Shown here piece after piece: positions 33,090-42,562 of a stretch of 64,000 bases of DNA; the stretch's first letter is position 1; each line of letters starts with the position of its first letter. The stretch is from Alphaproteobacteria bacterium (GTDB lineage Bacteria; Pseudomonadota; Alphaproteobacteria; JAEULC01). The DNA lies in assembly GCA_020851015.1 (NCBI GenBank), contig JADZDN010000171.1, forward strand, positions 1 to 64,000, given 5' to 3'. The position numbers and the translations under genes are program-made. The notes beneath the pieces were generated by a model. The model ran no database searches. It had not been told where the DNA came from and saw only the letters and a list, made by a program, of their open reading frames with translations.

Positions 33090-35113
33090 TGCGCGCCACC
33101 ACGACGAAAGCCTCCGAAAGCGCCAAGGCGACGGCGGGCGCCCCCCGGGTCATGGATCCGATCCAGACCGAAATCATGAAGAACCGCTTCGCGGCCATCG
33201 TCGAGGAAGGCTCGACCACCGTATTCCGCACCGCGCATACCGCGTTCGTGAAGCAGACGCAGGACTACCAGTGCGCGCTGGCGACGACCAAGGGCGAGAT
33301 CTTCGCCTATCCTGCCATGTCGGGTGTGACCAGCTTCATCGGCATCTCGCTCGAAGCCACGCTCGACTTCATCGACCCGAAGACGCTTGGCGACGGCGAC
33401 GTGATCATCACCAACGATCCGTTCCGCACCGACGGCATGTGCTCGCACACGATGGACATCCATCTGGTGAAGCCGATCTTCTTCAAGGGCACGCTGATCG
33501 CCTACGGCTGGTCGTTCCTGCACGCCTCGGACATCGGCGGCGCCGTACCGGGCAGCATTTCGCCCACCTTGACCGAGGTGTTCCAGGAGGGATTCCGCCT
33601 GCGGCCGATGAAGCTGATCGTCGGCGGCCAGGTGAATTCCTATGTCCTCAGCTTCATGCAGGACAATTCGCGCATCCCCGAGGACCTCTGGGGCGACCTG
33701 CAGGCGCTGGTCGCGGCGATGAACACCATGGAACGGCGCCTGCACGAGCTGTGCGACCGGCTGGGCGCGTCGGCCGTCACGGGCTCGATGGAAGACCTGA
33801 TTGCGCTGGGCGAGCTGCGCGCGCGCGAGGCGCTGCGCGCGCTGCCGGACGGCGAGTATTCCTTCAGCGACTACCTGGAGGGCGTGAATCCGAGCGACCT
33901 GATCCTGATCCACGTGCGGATGCAGGTGCGAGACGGCACGGTGCATCTGGATTTTTCAGGCAGCGACCCTCAGGTGCAGATGGCGGTCAACTTCGTCACC
34001 GGCAGCAGCACGCACCCGTTCCTGACCCAGGCCCTGAACTACTTCGTGCTGACACAGAAGCCGAACACGCCGGCCAATGCCGGGCTGGTGCGGCCGATGA
34101 GCGTCTCCGCGCCGCGCGGCACGGTGATGAACGCCGAGTTCCCGGCTGCCATGGGCAACCGCTGGGTGACCGCGATGCGCATCTACGACTGCGTGGTCGG
34201 CTGCCTGAACCAGGCTCTGCCCGGCGGGATCGTCAGTTGCGGCGCCGGGCAGGCCGGCATCATCGCCGTGTCCGGCCGCGATCCGCGCACCGGCAAACGC
34301 CGCGTCGGAGTCGTCAACCCGCTCTGCGGCGGCTCGGGCGGACGCTGTACCGGCGACGGAGTCGACGGGGTCGACGGCCCTCAGGGCTACCTGGCGAACA
34401 CGCCGATCGAAATGACCGAGATCGAGACCTCGGTCCGCGTGCGCCGCTACGAGTTGGAGCCGGACAGCTACGCGCCCGGGCGCTGGCGCAGCGGCGCAGG
34501 CATCACGATCGAGCTGGAGAGCGCGGACGTCGAAACCGTGGTCACGGTGCGCGGCATGAACCGCTTCTATTTCCGGCCCTGGGGGGTCAACGGCGGGGCG
34601 GCCGGCTCGCTCGGCCGAGTGATCCTGAAACCCGACACGCCCGAGGCACGGTCGATCGGCAAGATCACGGTGCTGACCTTGCACAAAGGCGACGTCGTGC
34701 GCATGATCTCGCCCTCCGGCGGCGGGTTTGGTGATCCGCTGGCACGGCCGTTGGACCTGATCGAGCGCGACGTCCGTTCCGGCCTGCTGTCCGCGGCGAA
34801 GGCTGCGGCCGACTACCTGGTCGTGTTCGACGGCGTGGCGATCGACCGCGAGGCGACCAAGGCCTTGCGCGCCAAGCGCGGTGCCGCGACGGCGCCGGCT
34901 TTCGCTTTCGGCGCGGAGCGCGAGGCGCAGGACAGGGAGTGGCCGATCGCCACGCGAAGCGCCATCGCCGCGGCCGTCCGGGAATTGCCGCTGAGCTTGC
35001 GCGCCCACGTGTTGAATCGCGTGCTGGCGGACGCGGCGCTGGCACGTTCGATGCCAGACAAGGCTGCCATCGGCGCGCTGGTGAAGCGCACGGCTGAGCA
35101 GGTCATGCGCTGA
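33089..35113 (+). CDS. hyuB: Hydantoinase B/oxoprolinase family, B subunit (set 2)
   Basis: The B subunit has 674 residues, over 100 more than the set 1 protein. Family features include MDPIQTEIMKNRFAAIVEEG near the N-terminus, NDPFRTDGMCSHTMD (His and Asp likely metal ligands), and the Gly-rich SPSGGGFGDPLARP. The extra length lies after that motif, an Ala/Arg-rich tail of about 130 residues. ATG 33089 overlaps the hyuA stop. It should act with the HyuA at 31050 on a cyclic amide imported by the downstream transporter. Confidence 0.92.
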   Translation: MRATTTKASESAKATAGAPRVMDPIQTEIMKNRFAAIVEEGSTTVFRTAHTAFVKQTQDYQCALATTKGEIFAYPAMSGVTSFIGISLEATLDFIDPKTLGDGDVIITNDPFRTDGMCSHTMDIHLVKPIFFKGTLIAYGWSFLHASDIGGAVPGSISPTLTEVFQEGFRLRPMKLIVGGQVNSYVLSFMQDNSRIPEDLWGDLQALVAAMNTMERRLHELCDRLGASAVTGSMEDLIALGELRAREALRALPDGEYSFSDYLEGVNPSDLILIHVRMQVRDGTVHLDFSGSDPQVQMAVNFVTGSSTHPFLTQALNYFVLTQKPNTPANAGLVRPMSVSAPRGTVMNAEFPAAMGNRWVTAMRIYDCVVGCLNQALPGGIVSCGAGQAGIIAVSGRDPRTGKRRVGVVNPLCGGSGGRCTGDGVDGVDGPQGYLANTPIEMTEIETSVRVRRYELEPDSYAPGRWRSGAGITIELESADVETVVTVRGMNRFYFRPWGVNGGAAGSLGRVILKPDTPEARSIGKITVLTLHKGDVVRMISPSGGGFGDPLARPLDLIERDVRSGLLSAAKAAADYLVVFDGVAIDREATKALRAKRGAATAPAFAFGAEREAQDREWPIATRSAIAAAVRELPLSLRAHVLNRVLADAALARSMPDKAAIGALVKRTAEQVMR

Positions 35114-35131
35114 GCTGAATCGGGAAACAGG

Positions 35132-35881
35132 ATGACGCAGATGCAGGAACTGGAGCGCGGAGTCGAGTTCAACACCTTTACGACCATCGGGCGCTGCGAG
35201 CGCACCGGCGCGCTGGGGGTCGTCCTGGCGTCGAGCCCGCTGACCGTGGCGTCGCGCTGCCCGTTCATCAAGGGCGGACTGGCGGCGATTTCCACCCAGT
35301 CCTTCACCAACCCGCACCTCGCCCCGATCATCTTCGATCTGCTCGGTCACGGCTATTCGCCGGCGGCGGTGATCGACGCGTTGCGCGTGCATGACAGGCA
35401 TTTCGACTACCGCCAGGTCGGCATCGTGACGCAGGATGGACGGGTTGCCGTGCACAGCGGCAAGAGCGGCAAGGACTGGACCGGCCATATCGTCGGCGAC
35501 GGGTTCCTCGCCATGGGGAACACGCTGGTCGGGCCGCAGGTGGTCGACGCCATGGCCAAGGCGTTCAAGGCCAATGGCGGCGAGTTGCTGGAAGAGCGGC
35601 TGATGCGCGCGATCGAGGCAGGCGGCGACGCCGGCGGCGAGGCGAAGGGCCAGCTTTCGGCCGGGATCCTGGTGGCCGAGCCGGGCCAGCGCCCGCGCAC
35701 CGACCTGCGCGTCGAGATGGCAAACCCGACGCCCGAGCGGGGCGGCAACGCGATCAGGGATCTGCGCCGCATCGTCGACGCGTTCAAGCCGATGATCCGC
35801 TACTACCAGGTCTGGCCGAACGATCCGACGATGGAGAACTGGCGCGACTGGAACGCCAGGGAATCGAAGAAATCCGCTTGA
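35132..35881 (+). CDS. DUF1028 family protein (Ntn-hydrolase-like)
   Basis: This 249-residue protein has the DUF1028 pattern: an early NTFTTIGRCERTGALGVVLA strand pair, VASRCPFIKGGLAAISTQSF, GIVTQDGRVAVHSG and GFLAMGNTLVG. The family is placed among Ntn-type hydrolases, but its reaction is not established to my knowledge. It follows hyuB after 18 bp and precedes the binding protein by 39 bp, so it belongs to the operon. It could process the linear product made by HyuAB or a related acylated amino acid. No signal peptide is seen. Confidence 0.85.
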   Translation: MTQMQELERGVEFNTFTTIGRCERTGALGVVLASSPLTVASRCPFIKGGLAAISTQSFTNPHLAPIIFDLLGHGYSPAAVIDALRVHDRHFDYRQVGIVTQDGRVAVHSGKSGKDWTGHIVGDGFLAMGNTLVGPQVVDAMAKAFKANGGELLEERLMRAIEAGGDAGGEAKGQLSAGILVAEPGQRPRTDLRVEMANPTPERGGNAIRDLRRIVDAFKPMIRYYQVWPNDPTMENWRDWNARESKKSA

Positions 35882-35920
35882 CGTGAACGGACGCCCTTCG
35901 GGCGAACAGAGGAGACGGAC

Positions 35921-37018
35921 ATGGCATTCATCCGCAAGGCGAGGACGCCGGATTTCTCGCGCCGGGACATCCTGCGCTATTCCGCGGCAACCGCGTCGGT
36001 GCTGGCGCTGTGCGAGACGACGGGCATGCCCGTTGCGCACGCGGAAGGCGCTTTTACCGTCGCGACCACGGCTGGTTCCTGGGGCGACGGCATCAAGCAG
36101 GCTTTCGTGACCAAGCCCGATTTCGAGGCCGCGAACAAGACCACGGTCAACTTCCTGCTCGAAGCCAATCCGGCCGCGATCGCCTCGCGTCTCGTGGCCC
36201 AGCCAGGCAATCCGCCGGCCTCGGCCTTCGACCTGCTGGACCTGCAATACGCGCTGGCCGCGGACGCCGGCGCGCTGATGGACTACGACCTGGATATCGT
36301 CAAGAACTACGCCGACATCGCGCCCAGCGCCCAGTTCGAGCCGCGTGCCGGGCTGAAGAACTGGGGCGCGAACATGACCATGCCCATCATCAGCCTGGTC
36401 TGGAACACCAAGCTCGCGACGAAGCCCGCGAGCATGGAGGACCTGTGGAATCCGAAGTACAAGGGTAAGGTCGGCCTGCCGGACTTCGGCTGGTATGGCC
36501 ACACCTGGATGCATGCCCTCAACAAGACCCTGGGCGGCACCGAGGACAACACCGACAAGGCCGTCGCCGCGATCAAGGACCTGGTCAAGAAGAACGAGGC
36601 GGTCCTGCTCCAGAACCAGGAGCAGGCGCTGCGCGCCTTCACGACCGAGCAGATCGTGATCATGCCGTACTGGAACGGCCGCACTTTCGAATTGCAGTCC
36701 AAGGGCGTGCCGGTGGACATCGAGTACGTCCAGGGCACGATCCAGCTTCACAACGGTTTCGTGTTGCCGAAGGCGACAGCGTTCAAGGAGCTGGCGAACC
36801 GCTTCGTCAACAACACGTTGGATCCGGTGCTGCAGCTCGAGATGACGCAGCGCTTCCGCTACCCGCCCAGCAACACCAAGGCCAAGCTGCCGCCGGACCT
36901 GGCGCCGTACGCGATCCCGCAGGGCATCGCGCCGAAGGTCGTATCGCTCGACTGGCAGAAGATCAACGAGGCGCGCACCCGCGACCTCCAGCGCTGGAAC
37001 AAGGAAATCTTTGGCTGA
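35921..37018 (+). CDS. Polyamine-type ABC transporter substrate-binding protein (Tat-type signal)
   Basis: This periplasmic binding protein of 365 residues belongs to the PotD/PotF-like group. The N-terminus carries [20 protein letters not shown] (about residues 12-31), a twin-arginine signal, with probable cleavage after AHA. GGAGACGG lies upstream of the ATG. The stop overlaps the ATPase start (TGATG). The position after hyuAB and DUF1028 suggests a cyclic amide, hydantoin or similar compound as ligand instead of a polyamine, but the binding residues cannot be read with confidence. Confidence 0.92.
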   Translation: MAFIRKARTPDFSRRDILRYSAATASVLALCETTGMPVAHAEGAFTVATTAGSWGDGIKQAFVTKPDFEAANKTTVNFLLEANPAAIASRLVAQPGNPPASAFDLLDLQYALAADAGALMDYDLDIVKNYADIAPSAQFEPRAGLKNWGANMTMPIISLVWNTKLATKPASMEDLWNPKYKGKVGLPDFGWYGHTWMHALNKTLGGTEDNTDKAVAAIKDLVKKNEAVLLQNQEQALRAFTTEQIVIMPYWNGRTFELQSKGVPVDIEYVQGTIQLHNGFVLPKATAFKELANRFVNNTLDPVLQLEMTQRFRYPPSNTKAKLPPDLAPYAIPQGIAPKVVSLDWQKINEARTRDLQRWNKEIFG

Positions 37019-38190
37019 TGGGCGTCGCAGCGACGGCGCCGTCTGCCGGCCGGATCGGCATCCAGGGTCCGGTCGCGGACGCGCCGCGCGATAGCATCTT
37101 TCCCGCCACGAACGGCGCCCCCGCCCTGATCCTGGATGCGGTCGTCAAGCGCTACAGCAAGGACGTCGTCGTTGGGCCGGTGTCGCTCCAGGTGGGGGCC
37201 GGCGAGTTCCTGTCGCTGCTCGGACCGAGCGGCTGCGGCAAGACCACCCTGCTGCGATCCATCGCCGGGTTCGAGACCATCGCCGCGGGCCGAATCCTCG
37301 TCAGCGGCCGGGATATCAGTTCCTTGCCGGCGCACAAGCGCGGCGTCGGTCTGGTGTTTCAGAACTACGCGCTGTTCCCGCATCTCAGCGTCTTTGACAA
37401 TATCGCCTTCGGCCTGCGCCTGCGGAGTTGGCGTCCGGACGCGATCGCCCAGAAGACTGCCGGCGCACTGGCGATGGTGGGGCTAGCGGGCGTGGAGAAG
37501 CGGACGCCGGGCGAACTCTCCGGCGGCCAGCAGCAGCGCGTCGCGATTGCGCGCTCGCTGGTCCTGGAACCGGAGCTGCTGCTCCTGGACGAGCCGCTGT
37601 CGAACCTCGATTTCAAGTTGCGGGTGCAGATGCGCTACGAGCTGCGCCAGATCCAACGCCGCGTGGGAATGACCTTCGTCTACGTGACCCACGACCAGAC
37701 CGAGGCACTGAGCCTGTCCGACCGCATCGTCGTGTTGTCCCGCGGCCGCATCGCCCAGGAAGGCACGCCGGTCGAGATCTATGGCGCACCGCGCACGCGC
37801 TTCGTCGCCGACTTCATCGGCACGACCAACATGCTGCCCGCGACCGTCGAACGCCTCAACGGCGATGGCACGCTTGTCGCGCGGATGGCCGGCGGCCCCA
37901 GCTTCACCGGCCATAGCCGCGCGACCCGCCGGGTTGGCGAGGCAGTGTCGGTCTGCATCCGGCCGGAATGCCTGGCGTTGGCGCGCGGCGACGAGGCGGA
38001 CAGCAACATGCTGTCGGGCCACGTCGTAACCGAGACCTTTTGCGGCGATCGCACGGAAATCCGGGTGGCGATCGGCGAAGGGCAGGGCGGTCAGACCGTG
38101 CTCTACTACCAGACCGGTCGCCAGCCCGTACCGCCCACGCCCCGCCTGGCCTGCGCCATCGCCGACACGGTCATCCTGGGCGATGAGTAG
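37018..38190 (+). CDS. Polyamine-type ABC transporter ATPase (PotA-like)
   Basis: This ATPase has 390 residues. Walker A is [14 protein letters not shown]-loop [11 protein letters not shown], signature [15 protein letters not shown], Walker [14 protein letters not shown]-loop [10 protein letters not shown], and a C-terminal TOBE domain. About 35 extra residues (Ala/Gly-rich) precede the usual start, but the ATG at 37018 overlaps the binding-protein stop, so the extension is probably real. It overlaps the permease start by 8 bp. Confidence 0.93.
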   Translation: MGVAATAPSAGRIGIQGPVADAPRDSIFPATNGAPALILDAVVKRYSKDVVVGPVSLQVGAGEFLSLLGPSGCGKTTLLRSIAGFETIAAGRILVSGRDISSLPAHKRGVGLVFQNYALFPHLSVFDNIAFGLRLRSWRPDAIAQKTAGALAMVGLAGVEKRTPGELSGGQQQRVAIARSLVLEPELLLLDEPLSNLDFKLRVQMRYELRQIQRRVGMTFVYVTHDQTEALSLSDRIVVLSRGRIAQEGTPVEIYGAPRTRFVADFIGTTNMLPATVERLNGDGTLVARMAGGPSFTGHSRATRRVGEAVSVCIRPECLALARGDEADSNMLSGHVVTETFCGDRTEIRVAIGEGQGGQTVLYYQTGRQPVPPTPRLACAIADTVILGDE

Positions 38191-39031
38191 CGCCAGCCCG
38201 CGCCTGGAGCATCCGGTCAAGTACGCGCTGTTCCTGCCCTATGCGGCGATGATCTTCTGCTTCCTGATCGTGCCGATGGCGGGACTGGTCGAGGTCAGCT
38301 TCCGCCAGCAGTCCTCGGTGCGCATCACGGGCCTGGGCTTCACGCTGGCCAACTACGCGCGCGTCGGCGACCCCTTCTATCTGGGCATCCTCTTCGACAC
38401 GCTGCGCCTGGCGATGATCTCGGCGGCGCTGGCGGCGATCCTCGGCTATCCGCTAGCCTACGTTCTGGCGCGCAGCAGCGGCCGCGCCAAGACCGCCCTG
38501 ATCGTCGCGGTCATGGTGCCCTTGATGACCAGCGTGGTGGTCAAGGTGTTCGGCTGGTACATCATTCTCGAGCCCAGCGGCGTCATCAATACGCTGAGCC
38601 GCGCGGCGGGTTGGGGGCGCTGGAACTTGCTGCACAACGAGATCGCCGTCGTCGCCGGTCTGGTCGAATTCTCGTTGCCGTTCATGGTGCTGTCTTTGTC
38701 GGCATCGATCGAGCGCATTCCGCGCAGCGTTGAAGAGGCGGCCGGCAATCTGGGCGCAGGCCCTTGGCGGGTAATGGCCCGGGTGGTGCTGCCCATGAGC
38801 CGGGCCGGCCTCCTGTCGGGCTACCTGCTGTGCGTTGGCGTGTCGTCCTCGGCCTATGTCGTGCCCGCGATCATGGGCGGCACGCGCGTGCGGATGGCCG
38901 GCCAGCAGATCTACGACGACGTGCTGGTCGGTTTCGACTGGCCGGCGGCCTCCGCCATGTCGGTGGTGCTGGTGGCGATCCTGTCGCTGATCTTCTATGC
39001 CGCCATGCGCATTGGGCCGAAGACGTCATGA
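38183..39031 (+). CDS. Polyamine-type ABC transporter permease (PotB-like)
   Basis: This 282-residue permease has about six membrane segments. An ATPase-docking loop is visible in [20 protein letters not shown]. It starts inside the ATPase gene end (8-bp overlap) and its stop overlaps the next start (ATGA). It forms the membrane channel with the following PotC-like protein. Confidence 0.92.
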   Translation: MSSASPRLEHPVKYALFLPYAAMIFCFLIVPMAGLVEVSFRQQSSVRITGLGFTLANYARVGDPFYLGILFDTLRLAMISAALAAILGYPLAYVLARSSGRAKTALIVAVMVPLMTSVVVKVFGWYIILEPSGVINTLSRAAGWGRWNLLHNEIAVVAGLVEFSLPFMVLSLSASIERIPRSVEEAAGNLGAGPWRVMARVVLPMSRAGLLSGYLLCVGVSSSAYVVPAIMGGTRVRMAGQQIYDDVLVGFDWPAASAMSVVLVAILSLIFYAAMRIGPKTS

Positions 39032-39807
39032 CGCTGCGCGGTCAGCTTGCCATCATCGGCGTGCCGGTCATCGCCTTCATGCTGATGCCGGTTACCGTGG
39101 TGTTGGGAATCGCCTTCGGCGAATCGCCGAACTTCGAGTTTCCACCCTCCAGCCTGTCGCTGCGTTGGTTCCATTCCTTCGTGGAGACGGCTGGATTCGC
39201 CAATTCCCTCTTTTACGTAAGTCTGCCGCTGGGAATTGCTTCGGCGGCCGCGGCGACGGTGATCGGGACGCTTGCGGCAATCGCCGCGGTACGATTCCGC
39301 TTCATCAGCAACCGGCTGATCGAATTGCTGTTCCTCACGCCGCTGATCTACCCGCAGATCCTGATGGGTGTCGGCTTGTTCCTGCTCTATGCGCGGCTCA
39401 ACGTCACGCCGTCGCTGCTGACCTTGGGCATGGCGCATGTCTTGATCGGCTGTCCCTACGTGGTGCGCACGGTGATCGCGGGGCTGGTCGGGATCGATCC
39501 GAAGCTCGAAGAAGCGGCGCGCAATCTGGGCGCCTCGCCGGTCAAGGCCTTCTGGCTGACGACGCTTCCGCTGCTGCGGTCCAGCATCCTGTCCGGCGCC
39601 ATCTTCGCCTTCATCGTCTCCTTCAGCGACATCAACCTGGCGCTGTTCCTGTCGATCGTGAATACCGTCACGCTGCCGGTGCAGATCATGTCGCAGATGC
39701 GCTTTGTCAGCGACCCGACGATCGCGGCGGCGGCGGCGCTGCAGATCGTCGTCATCAGCGCGCTGCTGCTGATCGTAAATCGGCTGATCGGACTGGTGCG
39801 CCCCTAA
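39028..39807 (+). CDS. Polyamine-type ABC transporter permease (PotC-like)
   Basis: This 259-residue permease has about six membrane segments, the docking loop EEAARNLGASPVKAFWLTTL and the PotC-like stretch IVSFSDINLALFLSI. ATG 39028 overlaps the preceding stop. It ends the set 2 hyu operon. A small hairpin lies about 155 bp downstream, before the convergent hopanoid block. Confidence 0.92.
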   Translation: MTLRGQLAIIGVPVIAFMLMPVTVVLGIAFGESPNFEFPPSSLSLRWFHSFVETAGFANSLFYVSLPLGIASAAAATVIGTLAAIAAVRFRFISNRLIELLFLTPLIYPQILMGVGLFLLYARLNVTPSLLTLGMAHVLIGCPYVVRTVIAGLVGIDPKLEEAARNLGASPVKAFWLTTLPLLRSSILSGAIFAFIVSFSDINLALFLSIVNTVTLPVQIMSQMRFVSDPTIAAAAALQIVVISALLLIVNRLIGLVRP

Positions 39808-39963
39808 GGGTCGGCCGGTGGCACGCTCTCGGCTTGCGTCGCGAGATTTGTGCTTGCCGCGCTACATGACACGGTTCGATCGAAACCGCGCCGCCGAAGC
39901 GGGACTTTCGACTATGGGCAATTGGATTTCTCCAAGACCGCTCGCCCAAGACGAATAGTTCGG

Positions 39964-39989
39964 TGCCGCACCCTGTAGTGGTGCGGGCA
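39964..39989. terminator. Hairpin between convergent operons
   Basis: CCGCACC and GGTGCGG pair perfectly around a 7-nt loop, and flanking TGC/GCA extend the stem with one bulge. It lies between the permease stop (39807) and the membrane-protein stop (40010), where a bidirectional terminator would be expected. No T-run follows on either strand, so the assignment is tentative. Confidence 0.45.
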
Positions 39990-40009
39990 AGCTACGACGC
40001 CGTTTTGCT

Positions 40010-40807
40010 TCATTGCGATATCGACCTCCTGCTTCCGATGGTGGCGACCGCGGTGAGGTAGGCCAGCGAGATGCAGAAGGAGGCCGCGGTGCCGCCATAT
40101 ACGCCCAGCATTGGAAACGTAATCGGGACACTGAGCAGATAGAGGATGATCGAGCCGACGCCGAGCGGAAAGTTGCGGACGATGGCGTGGGCGCTTGCGA
40201 CCCCGTAGGTAAGGTGGATGATCAACAACGCAGGCAACAGGGTTGCCGGGAAGCCCGCCAGAAGTCCTGTCCATCGCGCTCCCAGCACCTCGGCCAATGC
40301 CACTACGCCAACGACAAGCGCCACCGCAAAGCTTCCGCGCACCAGCAAAATTCGTGGTGTATAGCGAACGGGGTTCGAAACCCGAATGCTTGCTACCCGC
40401 CTCAAATACCAAGTGGAGAAGGCGATCGCGCAGAGCGACAAGATGGTGCCGGACAAGACCGTGAGGGGGATCGCCGCCAGGACGGCTGCCACCGCCATGA
40501 AGGCCGCGATGCCGCTCGTCGCGCCGAGCAGAGCCGAGTAACGCGCCGAATGAGCCGACGCGCGGTAGTAACCGATAACGAAGGCGATGGTCGCGGTGAA
40601 CGAGGCGATTCCGTGAGGCGCGCTTTCGGCTACGAAGTCAACCCCTTTATCGAGGCCGACAAAGAGATAGACAAGCACGGCGTTCTGCGGCGCCCCAGCA
40701 ACAATGCCGGCTACACGCGCACTCGCGCGCTCCGCGATCGCCGAGAGTCCCAGCACCAGGACCGCCGAGCAAAGTATCTTTGCGATCAGCGGGGTCAGTG
40801 CGTCCAT
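40010..40807 (-). CDS. Integral membrane protein of unknown function
   Basis: The protein has 265 residues and is almost entirely hydrophobic, with roughly eight predicted membrane segments and no soluble domain. I do not recognise the family with confidence. ATG 40807 (MDALTPLIAKIL) places the first membrane helix at the N-terminus as expected; a longer in-frame start adds a Cys/Arg stretch with no support. It is the last gene on the minus strand after the hopanoid block, 102 bp beyond the CDP-alcohol phosphatidyltransferase, so it may be an envelope-lipid transporter or flippase, but that is inference from position only. Confidence 0.75.
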   Translation of the reverse strand: MDALTPLIAKILCSAVLVLGLSAIAERASARVAGIVAGAPQNAVLVYLFVGLDKGVDFVAESAPHGIASFTATIAFVIGYYRASAHSARYSALLGATSGIAAFMAVAAVLAAIPLTVLSGTILSLCAIAFSTWYLRRVASIRVSNPVRYTPRILLVRGSFAVALVVGVVALAEVLGARWTGLLAGFPATLLPALLIIHLTYGVASAHAIVRNFPLGVGSIILYLLSVPITFPMLGVYGGTAASFCISLAYLTAVATIGSRRSISQ

Positions 40808-40909
40808 TCGACCTGTCTGTGCGCCGCGTACGCTGATGCACCGATGGCACAGCATCTCGAGCCCGGCGTTTGCTCCACTTGATACTGAACCCGCATCGGC
40901 GGGTAGAAG

Positions 40910-41542
40910 TCAATTGAACTTGGCCGTTTGGCGCGGGGTGATCGTGCTTGTCGTCGCATTGCGGCGCAGCCTGTAGGCCGTGACTAGAGCGAAAACCGGT
41001 CCGCCGACCGAGGCGCCGACGAGCAGCGGAAACAACCAGCCTAGCCAGGCGACCGGGGCAAACAGGTACATCACGTCGTCGAAGTCGAACCCGCCGAAGC
41101 CTTCGTAGGCCTTGGTGCCGTCATCGCGCGCGCGCTCCAGGTGCTCGGACCAGATCGAGGCCAGGCCGACCCCGATTCCGGCGGCGGCGCCCATCACGAT
41201 GGTCCAATAGCCGAGAGGTCCATCGCGCAGTCCGATGCCGATCGCAAGGAAGAACAGGCCGTTGACCGCGACGTCGCAGGCATAGTCATAGGCATGGCCC
41301 CAGGCGCTGCTGGTCTTGCCGAGCCGCGCCAGCTCGCCGTCCGCCCGGTCGAGCAGCGCGGACAGGATCCAGATCCAGCCGGCCCAGAAATCGAATTCGC
41401 GCGTCCCGACGGCGAAGCCGGCGCAGGCCGCGAGGCCGGAGAGAAGGCGCAGCGTCGTCAGGTGGTTGGGCGTGACCGGGCTTCCCACGAGCGGACGCAC
41501 GACCACGCGGACGATGCGATGACTCCATGAACCGCCGGCCAT
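40910..41542 (-). CDS. CDP-alcohol phosphatidyltransferase family membrane enzyme
   Basis: This enzyme of 210 residues transfers a phosphoalcohol from a CDP-linked donor onto an alcohol in the membrane. The family signature DxxDGxxARx8GxxxDxxxD is complete: DRADGELAR, eight residues, then GHAYDYACD. Several membrane helices surround it. It lies 9 bp after hpnL (41552-42562) in the same direction and is therefore probably co-transcribed with the hopanoid genes. The acceptor is unknown: phospholipid synthesis is one option, a modified hopanoid head group another. No housekeeping pgsA or pssA context is present. Confidence 0.9.
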   Translation of the reverse strand: MAGGSWSHRIVRVVVRPLVGSPVTPNHLTTLRLLSGLAACAGFAVGTREFDFWAGWIWILSALLDRADGELARLGKTSSAWGHAYDYACDVAVNGLFFLAIGIGLRDGPLGYWTIVMGAAAGIGVGLASIWSEHLERARDDGTKAYEGFGGFDFDDVMYLFAPVAWLGWLFPLLVGASVGGPVFALVTAYRLRRNATTSTITPRQTAKFN

Positions 41543-41551
41543 GCTTCTCTC

Positions 41552-42562
41552 CTAGTGCCGATCCGCCGCGGGGCTGGTGCCGGTGACGGCGGGTGGGCGC
41601 AGCGACCGCCGGTTCTCGACGATCTGCCAGGCGGCCAGGGCGGGCAGGCCCAGGACCAGTTCGCGGACCCGCTTCACGAGCGACAGCATCAAGCCGGCTT
41701 CGGGGCTCAGTCCGACAAGCCCGCCCAAGAGCATATAGCCGCCCTCTTGCACGCCCAGCGCGCCGGGGACCAGGAAGGCGGCGCTGCGCACGGCCTGGCC
41801 CAGGCTCTCGAGGATCAGGGCCTCGGCGATGCCGACCGGTTGCCCGAGCAAGCGCAGCGCCAGCCAGATCTCGCTGGCGCCGGTCAGCCAGGACAGGCCG
41901 TGCCAGAAGAAGCTCGTGGCCATCCCCCGGCGATCGCGATGCAGGCTGCGCGCGGCCTCGTGCAGCCCGGCGATGCCGCCGATCGACGCAAAGCCGAGCC
42001 AGAAGGCGACCTTCTCCAGCGCGTTCTCGACCACGTAGAAGAGACCGAACCGCTGGGCCAGCGCGAAGCCGATCAGCGCCGGCGCGGTGACCGCTAGCCC
42101 GACCGCCAGCCAATGGACCGTGCCGTCATAGCCATGGTCGGAGACGAGCAGGGCAAGCCCGAGCAATCCGAAGAAGAACTGGGTGACCACTTCCATGGTC
42201 ATGTCGAGGACGCAGCCCGCCAGCGACAGATTGGCCTGGGCGCCCCGCTTGGCCAGGATATGGGCGCCGACGAATTCGCCGCCGATCTGGCCGACCGGCA
42301 GCAGCCCGTCGATCGCCTCGCGGATCCATCGCGCCCAGAGATAGTGGCGCAGCGGCGCGGGCCAGGTCGCCCGCAGCAGCGCCCGCCAGCCAAGGCTGGA
42401 GCACAGCATGGGCAGCAGGTGCAGCAGGGCGACGGCGCCCAGGCCCCAGCCGATCGCGAACACCCCCGCCAGGATCGCGCCCATGCCATGGTAGGCGACG
42501 AGCAGGATCATGCCGGTGATCCCGGCCGACATGATCAGCAGCAGTCCGCGTCTGACCTTCAT
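41552..42562 (-). CDS. hpnL: HpnL-type membrane protein (lysylphosphatidylglycerol synthase/flippase-like fold)
   Basis: This membrane protein of 336 residues resembles the membrane half of MprF/AglD-type proteins and the hopanoid-associated HpnL group. It shows WIREAIDGLLPVGQIGGEFV and ESLGQAVRSAAFLVPGALGV, then QEGGYMLLGGLVGL, the latter typical of this fold. The function of HpnL is not established; lipid translocation is a common guess. ATG 42562 overlaps the hpnN stop (ATGA), so it is coupled to the hopanoid transporter. Confidence 0.85.
   Translation of the reverse strand: MKVRRGLLLIMSAGITGMILLVAYHGMGAILAGVFAIGWGLGAVALLHLLPMLCSSLGWRALLRATWPAPLRHYLWARWIREAIDGLLPVGQIGGEFVGAHILAKRGAQANLSLAGCVLDMTMEVVTQFFFGLLGLALLVSDHGYDGTVHWLAVGLAVTAPALIGFALAQRFGLFYVVENALEKVAFWLGFASIGGIAGLHEAARSLHRDRRGMATSFFWHGLSWLTGASEIWLALRLLGQPVGIAEALILESLGQAVRSAAFLVPGALGVQEGGYMLLGGLVGLSPEAGLMLSLVKRVRELVLGLPALAAWQIVENRRSLRPPAVTGTSPAADRH

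Noticed and set aside
33956..36751. A 931-codon minus-strand frame opposite hyuB, DUF1028 and the binding protein.
   Set aside because: It crosses several well-supported genes and has no recognisable domain.
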